Source of the DNA: Bacteroidota bacterium
Lineage (GTDB): Bacteria; Bacteroidota; Bacteroidia; Bacteroidales; Paludibacteraceae
Assembly: GCA_022709605.1 (NCBI GenBank)
Contig: JAKLIM010000097.1
Coordinates: 1-10,836, forward strand
Length of the DNA: 10,836 nucleotides
Reading direction: 5' to 3'
This document shows positions 1-7,074 of the stretch, piece by piece. The notes under the pieces are model-generated. The model searched no databases and was not told the DNA's origin. It saw only the letters and a program-made list of their open reading frames with translations. Within the stretch, counting starts at the first letter, position 1; every line of letters starts with the position of its first letter. A program made the position numbers and the translations under genes.

Positions 1-520
1 AATCCACTTTGATGACGCTCCCGACACAGTAAATTTTTATCGTATATCTGCTATATTACGACATACTTTTGTTGACAATAAACGAGCAGAAAAGAAGTTA
101 ATTCTCTATCCGAACGACCTTGCCATTGAACGAATTGATGGAGCTGATATATTTGATGCTAATTCAAATAGAAATTTCAATATCATTTCGGATAAACTTT
201 TTGATGGGAAAAGTTATGAGCTAAAAATCTATTCTAAAATGATTTATTTCAAAGCTACTCCGGATAAAATTAAATATCCATCTCCAAATCTACCTCAAAT
301 ACCTGTTAAATCAGAAATAATATTTGATTTACAAGCAATAAGCGATGACTTTTTTAATTACCTCAAAACTGTAAAATATAACAACACTGACCTGCAATAT
401 TTTTCGGAGCCGGTTCAGATTTATAGTAATATTAATAATGGTACAGGTATTTTAGGAGGAGTTACCCATTATTATTATAAAGTTAAACTGAATACCGGGC
501 AACTTTGTTTTTTTTACTAA
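1..520 (+). CDS. DUF4249 family lipoprotein, C-terminal part (5' end outside window)
   Basis: An open frame runs from base 2 to the stop at 518-520 with no start that looks genuine, so about 172 C-terminal residues of a longer protein are present. The ATG at 239 lies inside this continuous frame and is not a credible start. The diagnostic part is the end: a phenylalanine-serine-glutamate-proline-valine stretch followed by IYSNINNGTGILGG and a Tyr-rich last strand, which matches the conserved C-terminus of DUF4249 proteins (SEPV.IYSNI.NG.GI.G). Known for the family: Bacteroidetes-specific, about 270-400 residues, usually with an N-terminal lipoprotein signal and often encoded next to a TonB-dependent receptor. 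The signal peptide and any receptor gene would lie left of the window. The molecular function is unknown; an outer-membrane or periplasmic accessory role is inference. The gene is convergent with the aminopeptidase gene, 89 bp away. Confidence 0.72.
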   Translation, partial: IHFDDAPDTVNFYRISAILRHTFVDNKRAEKKLILYPNDLAIERIDGADIFDANSNRNFNIISDKLFDGKSYELKIYSKMIYFKATPDKIKYPSPNLPQIPVKSEIIFDLQAISDDFFNYLKTVKYNNTDLQYFSEPVQIYSNINNGTGILGGVTHYYYKVKLNTGQLCFFY

Positions 521-564
521 TTGTTTGGTGTTACGATTTTTTTGTTTGTTAAAATTCTTAGAAT

Positions 565-592
565 AAATACTCATTTACAAAATACAGTATTT
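565..592. terminator. weak hairpin between convergent genes
   Basis: AAATACT (565-571) and AGTATTT (586-592) form a perfect 7-bp stem around a 14-nt loop in the 89-bp gap between two convergent genes. There is no clear T-run directly after either arm, and the stem is AT-rich. It may serve as a weak bidirectional transcription end, but this rests on position more than on strength. Confidence 0.27.
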
Positions 593-609
593 CAATAAAT
601 TATCAATTA

Positions 610-1998
610 TTATCCTTTTCTAATCATTTCTACTTCTTCCACCGTTTTTGGTTTTACTTTTGAGCCAAGACGCCGAGCACCATTTTCGGTCATCATATAA
701 TCTTCTTCGTTGCGGATGCCACCAAAATTGCGGAATTTCTGCACTTCAGTCCAGTTCACAAATTCGGTAAACTTATTTTCACCCTGCCATTTATCCATCA
801 ATTCAGGAATGAAATATATGCCCGGCTCAATAGTAAATACATGTCCCGGTTTGAGTGGTTTTGCAAATCGCAACGATTTCAATCCAAATTGCGTACTCTT
901 TGGCTCACCATCGTAACCAACCCATACTTCACCCAGATTTTCCATGTCATGCACATCCAATCCCATCATGTGACCAGTTCCACAAGGCAAAAACAATGCA
1001 TGAACTCCGGAAGTAATAATATCATCCGTGTTTCCTTTCAGCAATCCGATACTTTTCATATTTTCGGTAATGGAACGACAAGCAGCCAAATGCGCGTTAC
1101 GAAAAGGGGCATTCAATGCCAACGCATCAATTGCTGCCTGATGAGCTTCGAGACTCATTTCGTAAATTAGTTTTTGCTGCGCAGTAAATGTTGTGTCAAC
1201 CGGAAAAGTGCTCGATAAATCACCGCAATAATGACTTTCTACCTCGCCACCGGCATCCAGCAGGAAAAGGTCACCGCTTTTCAGCACATTGCCGTGATAA
1301 TGATTGTGCAAAGTTTGTCCGTTTATGGTGGCAATAATCGGGAATGATATTTCGCCGTTGGCAGCATATGCAATTTCGTAAACACGTGCCGCAATTTGGG
1401 CTTCGGTCATGCCCGGACGCGCCAACTGCATTCCCGCAACGTGCATGTCAACCGATAAATCTACCGCACGTTCAATTTCACGAATTTCTTCAGCGGTTTT
1501 TATTTCGCGTTGACTTACCACTGCACGAATGAATGGCAGAGATGATTTTTGCGCTATTTCGGCAGGATGAAATCCAAGTAAAGCTTGCAGTTTCAATTTA
1601 TTTTCAGGTCGGTAAGGCGGCAAAAAATGAACTTCACGACCTTTAGACTGTGCCTCGGCAAGTAATTTTGCCAGTTCAGCAACCGGTTTTGATTCAATAA
1701 TGCCTGCTTTTGCAGCATAATCGGCAATGGTTGGTTGTGGCCCCATCCAAACAATATCGTCGATGGTATAATCATCGCCGAAAATAATCTGGCGATCATT
1801 TTCCTCATCAATTACGGCTGCCAACGCCGGGAAATCAATACCAAAATAATACAAAAAAGTACTGTCCTGGCGAAAATGATACCCATTATCGGCATAATTC
1901 ATCGGACTTTCGTCGTTTCCTAAAAGCAAAATCAATCCTGAACCGACTTTTTCGGCCAGAGTTTTGCGACGTTGAATGTAAGTTTGTTTGTTGAACAT
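610..1998 (-). CDS. pepP: Xaa-Pro aminopeptidase (aminopeptidase P, M24B)
   Basis: Cytosolic metallopeptidase that removes an N-terminal residue preceding proline. The 462 residues show the two expected parts: an N-terminal creatinase/AMP_N-type domain (about 1-150) and a pita-bread M24 catalytic domain (about 175-445). All five dinuclear-metal ligands are visible: Asp248 in LLDAGGE, Asp260 in CGDLSSTFPV, His343 in GTGHMMGLDVHD, Glu391 in FTIEPGIYF and Glu431 in GGIRNEEDYM. The length is close to E. coli PepP (about 440). There is no signal peptide or membrane segment. The start gives the MFNKQTYIQRR N-terminus usual for Bacteroidetes members, without a Shine-Dalgarno sequence. It begins only 24 bp after the stop of the RhuM-Fic gene, so co-transcription is possible although a functional link is not obvious. 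A role in using proline- or hydroxyproline-rich peptides, alongside the nearby dehydratase, is inference. Confidence 0.93.
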   Translation of the reverse strand: MFNKQTYIQRRKTLAEKVGSGLILLLGNDESPMNYADNGYHFRQDSTFLYYFGIDFPALAAVIDEENDRQIIFGDDYTIDDIVWMGPQPTIADYAAKAGIIESKPVAELAKLLAEAQSKGREVHFLPPYRPENKLKLQALLGFHPAEIAQKSSLPFIRAVVSQREIKTAEEIREIERAVDLSVDMHVAGMQLARPGMTEAQIAARVYEIAYAANGEISFPIIATINGQTLHNHYHGNVLKSGDLFLLDAGGEVESHYCGDLSSTFPVDTTFTAQQKLIYEMSLEAHQAAIDALALNAPFRNAHLAACRSITENMKSIGLLKGNTDDIITSGVHALFLPCGTGHMMGLDVHDMENLGEVWVGYDGEPKSTQFGLKSLRFAKPLKPGHVFTIEPGIYFIPELMDKWQGENKFTEFVNWTEVQKFRNFGGIRNEEDYMMTENGARRLGSKVKPKTVEEVEMIRKG

Positions 1999-2022
1999 AG
2001 TATCGTAGTTATTTTTATTGTT

Positions 2023-3003
2023 CTATAAATTTCTGTTAAGCACACTGATAACCAATTGTTTTACAATTTCAGATTCATCGGTTTTGCTTGTTGCAATAAA
2101 TAAAGTAAGTGCTGCAAGAGTTGCGTTTTCGATAATAGGTAAACCATTTGATTTTAGCAAAGCATTGTTTTTTTGCATAAAATAAATAAAACAAGCTGCT
2201 GCAATACGTTTATTCCCATCAACAAACGAATGATTTTTAGTAATGAAATATAGTAGGTTCGCGGCTTTTTCTTCTAAAGTAGGATAAAGCTCAGTGTTAC
2301 CAAAACTTTGTTTAATTTGATTAATCGAGCTGTGGAAACTATCATCTTTTGGCTTTGCAAACACATCTGATTCGAATTCGGAATACATGGTTTTTATCAA
2401 TGCCATGTATTCATCATACGTTGGAAAAATAGTTTCTGTCTGAGTTATCCCTTTTAAATCGAGAGTTTCATGGTCGTAGTCATCAAGCAACTCAAGTCCT
2501 TTGGCAAAAATGCGGAGCATTTCAAACTCTTCAGCAGTGCTCTGTTCGGCAATTACCCTGTTCAGAATACGAATGCCGGTTTTGAGATATTCAACTTCCT
2601 GCTGTTTTTGTGCCAGTCGTTTTTCATTGATGGCGTATCCCGTTATCAGATAATCTTTTAGGCGCTGTGTTGCCCACTGTCGGAATTGTGTGCCCCGCTG
2701 TGATTTTACCCGGTAACCAACAGAAATAATTACATCAAGGTTGTAGTACTCAGCTTCATTCAGCTGCTCTTTGCCTTTTATAGCACCGTGTGGAGAGGTA
2801 TGTGCAAAAATTGCACATACCACATTTTTATCCAATTCCTTTTCTTTAAACAAATTGGCAATGTGTTTCGTAATTACAGTTCTATCCCGGTCGAATAACT
2901 CAGCTATTTGTGCCCGGTTTAACCATACTGTATCTGCATCAAACTGGACTTTTAATTCAGTTTGATTATCGGAGGTTTTATATATCTCAATTTTACTTTC
3001 CAT
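2023..3003 (-). CDS. RhuM family protein fused to a Fic/Doc domain
   Basis: A 326-residue two-domain protein. Residues about 1-130 match the RhuM family: a helix-turn-helix-like start (VWLNRAQIAELF, then DRTVITKHI, about 26-49) and the family signature of a YNLDVIISVGYRVKS segment followed by QFRQWATQRLKDYL (87-119). A linker (about 130-190), probably helical, leads to a Fic/Doc domain with the active-site motif H258-S-F-V-D-G-N-K-R266, preceded by a flap-like segment near 223-245. The lysine after GN is the Doc-type variant; P1 Doc with this motif phosphorylates EF-Tu, while classical HxFx(D/E)GNGR proteins transfer AMP. Nucleotidyl or phosphoryl transfer to a protein is therefore expected but the target is unknown. 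RhuM was named from Salmonella pathogenicity island 3, and homologues are common on genomic islands. No Phd-like antitoxin gene is adjacent, and I see no clear (S/T)xxxE(G/N) self-inhibition motif. The gap to hypD upstream (143 bp) shows no clear promoter. Confidence 0.88.
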   Translation of the reverse strand: MESKIEIYKTSDNQTELKVQFDADTVWLNRAQIAELFDRDRTVITKHIANLFKEKELDKNVVCAIFAHTSPHGAIKGKEQLNEAEYYNLDVIISVGYRVKSQRGTQFRQWATQRLKDYLITGYAINEKRLAQKQQEVEYLKTGIRILNRVIAEQSTAEEFEMLRIFAKGLELLDDYDHETLDLKGITQTETIFPTYDEYMALIKTMYSEFESDVFAKPKDDSFHSSINQIKQSFGNTELYPTLEEKAANLLYFITKNHSFVDGNKRIAAACFIYFMQKNNALLKSNGLPIIENATLAALTLFIATSKTDESEIVKQLVISVLNRNL

Positions 3004-3146
3004 ATTATTCTCAATTTAAAAGTTTTAATTTAGAAAAGGAATTGAATAAGCTTATCAAAGTTTTTGTAATCAACAACAATAGAAAAGCAAAAGAATTGAT
3101 AATAACTATTCCAAAATTTTAGAACTTTGGAAAAGTTAAAGGACTA

Positions 3147-5597
3147 TTAAAAACTATCGTGTTCCGTTCTGTTGATAATTTCATTCTGTAAATCCAGTCC
3201 CAAATCGTTGAAATAATCGCTGTAACCTGCCACGCGGACTATTAAACTGCGATATTTTTCAGGATGCTTCTGTGCATCTCGCAATGTATCAGCATTAACC
3301 ACATTGAACTGAATGTGATGACCATTCAGGCGAAAATAGCTTCGAACTAAACCTGAAACTTTGCGAACGGAAGTATCATCTTCAAAGAAATTCGGACTGA
3401 ATTTTTGATTCAGCAATGTTCCGCCTGTGTGTAAATGATCAATTTTTGCTGCCGATTTTACTACCGATGTCGGACCGTTTCTATCCGATCCCTGAACCGG
3501 CGAAATGCCTTCCGAAACCGGAGTTCCGGCTTTTCGTCCATCGGCACTGGCATGCATAACACTTCCAAAATATACATGACAGGTTGTTGGCAGTAAATTA
3601 ATCCGATATTCAGCGCCGCGCGGACTTTTATGTCCTTTTACCGCATCGTAATAAATATTGAAAACATCCACCAATTGCTTGTCAGCCACATCAGCATCAT
3701 TTCCATATTTCGGTGTTTTGTAAAGCAGTTTGTAAAGCAATTCATCGTTGTTTTCAAAATTACTTTCCAGCGCACTGACGAACTCAGGCAAAGTTAGTGA
3801 TTTATCTTCAAACACGTGTTTTTTCAAGGCTGTTAATGAGTCGGTCATTGTTCCCATCCCCACACCTTGAATGTAATTGGTGTTGTAACGCGAACCGCCC
3901 TGAATATAATCCAATCCCTGAGCCACGCAATCGTCGATGATAAGCGAAAGAAACGGAGTTGGAATGTGAGTCATGAAAATCTTTTCAATCGTATTGTTTC
4001 CCGTAATTTTGATGCGGATAAAATGCTCCACCTGTGCTTTGAAAGCTGTCAAAAGTTGTTTGTAACTTTTAAATTCTGATGCATCACCGGTTCTCAAACC
4101 TATTTGCTTGCCTGTTCGGGTGTCAAAACCATTGTGCAGCGTCACTTCCAGAATTTTAGGCAAATTGAAATAACCGCAAAGAATGTAGCTTTCAGTACCG
4201 AAAGCGCCACTTTCCACGCAACCGCTCGCACCACCATTTCGGGCATCAACAATGTTCTTTCCCTGATTCAACAATTCCTGAATAATGGCATCGGTATTGA
4301 AAATGGAAGGCTGTCCGAAGCCGGTTTTGGTAATTTTTACCGCTCTATCGATAAAACTGTCGGGATTTAGTTTACTAAGTTGCACCATAGAACTTGGTTG
4401 AAGCAAACGCATTTCTTCAATCACATCAAGCAAAATGTACGACATTTCGTTCACCGCATCCGTTCCGTCGGGTTTCACGCCTCCAAGATTTATCAGACAA
4501 AAATCGGTATATGTGCTGCTTTCCTGTGCTGTCACACCAATTTTCGGAGGAGAAGGATGATTGTTGAATTTCACCCAAAATGATTCGAGCAACTCAATGG
4601 CTTTATTTTTTGTCAATGTTCCCGCGTCAATTTCTTTTTGGTAAAAAGGATTTAAATGTTGATCGAGACGACCGGGATTAAACGAATCCCACGGATTAAG
4701 CTCGGTAACAACTCCCAGATGTACAAACCAATAGTGCTGCAACACTTCGTGAAAAGTGGCAGGAGCATGTGCCGGAACGCGGCGACAAACGCGTGCCATT
4801 TCGGTAAGTTCAGCTTTGCGCACTCCATCTTTTTCGTCGGCAGCCAATTCGTCAAGTCTCGAAGCATGGCGCTGTGCAAATTCTATGGCAGCATTTGCAG
4901 CAATTTTCATCGCTTTGAGCTCCTCTTTTTTGTCATATGCCAGCGGGTCATTTACAAAATCGAGTGCATTTATGCTTTCTTCCACATCATTGATAATGTC
5001 GCACATGCCTTTTTGGTAGATTTTATAACCTGCCACAGTATGCCCCGGAGCACGTTGTTCCATAAATTCTGTAAAAATACCCGCGCCGTAAGCATCGTGC
5101 CATTCAGAAGTCATTGCTGCCATCACCCGATCGCGGTTTGAACGACCGGTCCAAAATGGAATAATGGTTTTCTCAAAAGCATCACGCGTTTCGTCGTCCA
5201 CCCTGAACCATACTTTTTCGCGCGAGTTCAGAATTTCCAAATCCTGCAACGAATGAACCGTAATTTCAGGGTAAGTTGGTGTTGCTTTGGGCGCAGGACC
5301 ACGTTCCCCCACAATCAGTTCCATGTCGTTGATACAGATGGTTTTGTTGGCTAAAATGTATTGAAACGATTTAGCGCGTTGAACCGGGATGGAATCGCCA
5401 AAAGCAATATGGTTTTTATAAAACTCAGTTATCAATAAACCTCTTTCAGCCGAAATTGTGTAAACGGCGTTGAGGCTTTGTTCGCGTAATTGTTGAATTC
5501 TTGGTGTCAACCCACTGAGTTCTTCCGTCTTCTTCGTTGGGATAAATTGCGGGGAGTTTGAATTACCACTTTTGTTATTGTTGTCCGTGATTTTCAT
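3147..5597 (-). CDS. hypD: glycyl radical enzyme, probably trans-4-hydroxy-L-proline dehydratase
   Basis: An 816-residue glycyl radical enzyme with a PFL-type N-terminal barrel (about 30-690) and a C-terminal glycine-radical domain. The radical site is Gly791 in RVAGYSDYF. The catalytic cysteine is Cys460 in GGASGCVESGAFG, a single Cys followed by V-E as in dehydratases, unlike the Cys-Cys pair of pyruvate formate-lyase. From memory of C. difficile HypD (Cys434, Glu436, Gly765), the spacing agrees at a constant offset of 26. Residues I recall as lining its substrate pocket also fall in matching contexts: His186, Asp304, Ser360, Asp365, Phe366, Tyr476 and Thr671. The expected reaction is anaerobic loss of water from trans-4-hydroxy-L-proline to give (S)-1-pyrroline-5-carboxylate, which ProC would reduce to proline; no proC lies in this window. 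The extra residues at the N-terminus (about 1-26) are Asn/Ser/Lys-rich and not a signal peptide. The only upstream ATG candidate in frame is the one used. No promoter of the usual type is visible in the 88 bp upstream. Another dehydratase specificity remains possible. Confidence 0.88.
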   Translation of the reverse strand: MKITDNNNKSGNSNSPQFIPTKKTEELSGLTPRIQQLREQSLNAVYTISAERGLLITEFYKNHIAFGDSIPVQRAKSFQYILANKTICINDMELIVGERGPAPKATPTYPEITVHSLQDLEILNSREKVWFRVDDETRDAFEKTIIPFWTGRSNRDRVMAAMTSEWHDAYGAGIFTEFMEQRAPGHTVAGYKIYQKGMCDIINDVEESINALDFVNDPLAYDKKEELKAMKIAANAAIEFAQRHASRLDELAADEKDGVRKAELTEMARVCRRVPAHAPATFHEVLQHYWFVHLGVVTELNPWDSFNPGRLDQHLNPFYQKEIDAGTLTKNKAIELLESFWVKFNNHPSPPKIGVTAQESSTYTDFCLINLGGVKPDGTDAVNEMSYILLDVIEEMRLLQPSSMVQLSKLNPDSFIDRAVKITKTGFGQPSIFNTDAIIQELLNQGKNIVDARNGGASGCVESGAFGTESYILCGYFNLPKILEVTLHNGFDTRTGKQIGLRTGDASEFKSYKQLLTAFKAQVEHFIRIKITGNNTIEKIFMTHIPTPFLSLIIDDCVAQGLDYIQGGSRYNTNYIQGVGMGTMTDSLTALKKHVFEDKSLTLPEFVSALESNFENNDELLYKLLYKTPKYGNDADVADKQLVDVFNIYYDAVKGHKSPRGAEYRINLLPTTCHVYFGSVMHASADGRKAGTPVSEGISPVQGSDRNGPTSVVKSAAKIDHLHTGGTLLNQKFSPNFFEDDTSVRKVSGLVRSYFRLNGHHIQFNVVNADTLRDAQKHPEKYRSLIVRVAGYSDYFNDLGLDLQNEIINRTEHDSF

Positions 5598-5685
5598 ATA
5601 AAATCGTTATTATATTGCTAATTTTTAATCATTTATAAAAGAAATATCAAGTATTTTGATTCCCTTTATTCAGGGTTTTTTAAGA

Positions 5686-6825
5686 TTATATTATTTCTTT
5701 ATTCCAAAGAGATTTTAAAAATTCGTTTGCCGGAAAAATCTCAACTCCATTTAATATTCGTTTATTTTTATCCATTGACACAACAATAGAACGTGCTTCG
5801 GGAAAATCTTCAAGAAATGCTTTTAAACCTTTCAAATGTCTTGCATTTACTTCATTGCTCGATTTAATTTCGATAGCTATTCGCCCGTTTCCGATGATTG
5901 CGTCAACTTCGTAACCACTGCTGGTGCGCCAATATGTAATATCTTCATTAAGATCATTATAATTTATATAAGCAATAAGTTCCTGAATAATAAGGTGTTC
6001 AAATGCATGTCCAAAAGATTCAGTGCCTTGTTGGATATTTTTTCTATTGGATAAATAATTGGCAACTCCTACATCGAAATAATAAAATTTCGGAGCCAAA
6101 ATAGCTCTCCTTTTTTTGGTTGCACTAAAACCCGGAATTAAATAACCGACTAAAGTATCCTGTAGTATTTCAAAGTATTCTTTAACGGTACGATGATCAA
6201 TTCCACAATCTTGAGCTATGTTTTTATAAACCACCATTTCAGTATTGCTAAATGCTGCAATTTCTAAAAATCGGGTGAATGAATTTAATTTTCTGGAAAT
6301 GGCTTCTTCTCTGATTTCTTCGTTCAGATAAACGCCAATGTATGCCCGGAATCTTTCCCAGGGATTGTTGACAGCATAATGTCGTGGAATCATACCGTTA
6401 TTCACAGCCTTTAATATATCAAAGTCAGGTATTTCGGCACTTACCAATGGGAGTAAGGTTTTTTTTAATGCTCTACCACCAAGCAGATTAGCTCCAATTC
6501 TTTTTAACTTTCGAGGACTTGAACCGCTAAGAATAAACCGTAGTTTTTTCTTGTGAATGAGTGAATGAACTTCATCCAAAAGTTGCGGAATTTTTTGAAT
6601 TTCATCTATTATTACTAATTCTCCTTCATTAGCCGTTTCAAGTTCTTCGCTCAGAAGTGAAGGACGACGTAAAAGTCGTTCGAATTCTTTCGATAATAAT
6701 AAGTCGTAGTATCGTGCATTTGGATAAAGCATTTCTAACAATGTAGTTTTTCCAACCTGACGTGCACCCCATAAAAAAACACTATCATTATTCTCGTTTT
6801 CCAGATTTAATTTTCGTACATACAT
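5686..6825 (-). CDS. AAA_14 / DUF4143 ATP-binding protein
   Basis: A 379-residue ATPase of the AAA_14-DUF4143 type. Walker A is GARQVGKTT (20-28), Walker B is ELVIIDE (69-75, Asp74-Glu75) and a sensor-like FILSGSS follows at 97-103. The C-terminal DUF4143 part (about 165-375) ends in a PD-(D/E)xK-like nuclease fold signature: YEVDAI with Asp308, then AIEIKSS with Glu319 and Lys321. Length and order are normal for the family, so the gene appears intact. The family is abundant, often horizontally mobile, and has no settled function; nuclease activity is not shown for most members. It lies between the activase and the glycyl radical enzyme, which normally sit together, and its flanks are very AT-rich. 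It has its own predicted promoter and a palindrome in its leader. Its product is unlikely to take part in hydroxyproline metabolism; that is inference from family and context. Confidence 0.9.
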   Translation of the reverse strand: MYVRKLNLENENNDSVFLWGARQVGKTTLLEMLYPNARYYDLLLSKEFERLLRRPSLLSEELETANEGELVIIDEIQKIPQLLDEVHSLIHKKKLRFILSGSSPRKLKRIGANLLGGRALKKTLLPLVSAEIPDFDILKAVNNGMIPRHYAVNNPWERFRAYIGVYLNEEIREEAISRKLNSFTRFLEIAAFSNTEMVVYKNIAQDCGIDHRTVKEYFEILQDTLVGYLIPGFSATKKRRAILAPKFYYFDVGVANYLSNRKNIQQGTESFGHAFEHLIIQELIAYINYNDLNEDITYWRTSSGYEVDAIIGNGRIAIEIKSSNEVNARHLKGLKAFLEDFPEARSIVVSMDKNKRILNGVEIFPANEFLKSLWNKEII

Positions 6826-6838
6826 ATCAAATTACAAT

Positions 6839-6856
6839 ATTATATCATGATATAAT
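6839..6856. promoter_or_regulatory. 18-bp perfect palindrome in the ATPase leader
   Basis: ATTATATCA followed by its exact reverse complement TGATATAAT, with no spacer, lies 13 bp upstream of the ATPase start codon and just downstream of the predicted -7 box at 6871-6878. The location suits a repressor operator. Because this DNA is very AT-rich, a palindrome of this size could arise by chance. Confidence 0.35.
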
Positions 6857-6870
6857 TACATTAATTGTTG

Positions 6871-6901
6871 CAAATATAATATTTATATTCATATAATCAA
6901 T
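6871..6901 (-). promoter_or_regulatory. predicted promoter of the ATPase gene
   Basis: On the minus strand a -7 box TATATTTG (6878-6871) fits the Bacteroidetes consensus TAnnTTTG exactly. An ATTG element (6901-6898) stands 19 nt upstream, in the place of the -33 TTTG. The leader to the start codon would be about 40 nt. The promoter lies between the two-hairpin element and the gene, so the ATPase can be expressed apart from the activase. Confidence 0.5.
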
Positions 6902-6968
6902 ACTTTAAATAGATATTGTAAATAAAATCAATTTTTTATAATTCTCAATTAACATTTATTTTGCAGTT

Positions 6969-7040
6969 GGGTCACGCGGTGTTTAACCGCGCTCATTAAA
7001 ATTTAAGCCATTAAGAACGCTGTTAAAAACCGCGAGACCC
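6969..7040. repeat. 72-bp inverted pair of palindromic units (REP/BIME-like)
   Basis: The outer 18-nt arms (6969-6986 and 7023-7040) pair at 16 of 18 positions, beginning GGGTC and ending GACCC. Each half is also a hairpin by itself: CGCGGT-gttta-ACCGCG (6975-6991) has a perfect 6-bp stem, and the right half (7019-7035) folds with one mismatch. The 17-nt right unit, reverse complemented, matches the left at 15 of 17 bases. It lies 34 bp past the activase stop. No T-run follows on either strand, so it is not a standard intrinsic terminator. GC content is far above its surroundings. An inverted pair of small palindromic units resembles REP/BIME elements or a small MITE; no target duplication is seen. 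Confidence 0.7.
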
Positions 7041-7074
7041 GAGATCTACTTTAATTTCGCTTATTCCTCATAAT

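Noticed and set aside
239..520. Separate 93-residue gene starting at ATG 239
   Set aside because: The frame is open without interruption from base 2, and the conserved DUF4249 ending needs the upstream part; the ATG is an internal methionine.
3100..3146. Terminator for hypD
   Set aside because: The best stem is CCAAA/TTTGG, 5 bp with a 10-nt loop and no following T-run; too weak to call.
4656..5141. 161-codon plus-strand frame inside hypD
   Set aside because: It is antisense to a strongly conserved enzyme, has no domain signature, and its residues follow from the codons of the opposite strand.
5640..5685. Terminator for the ATPase gene before hypD
   Set aside because: Only 4- and 5-bp AT-rich stems are present and no stem is followed by a proper T-run on the minus strand.
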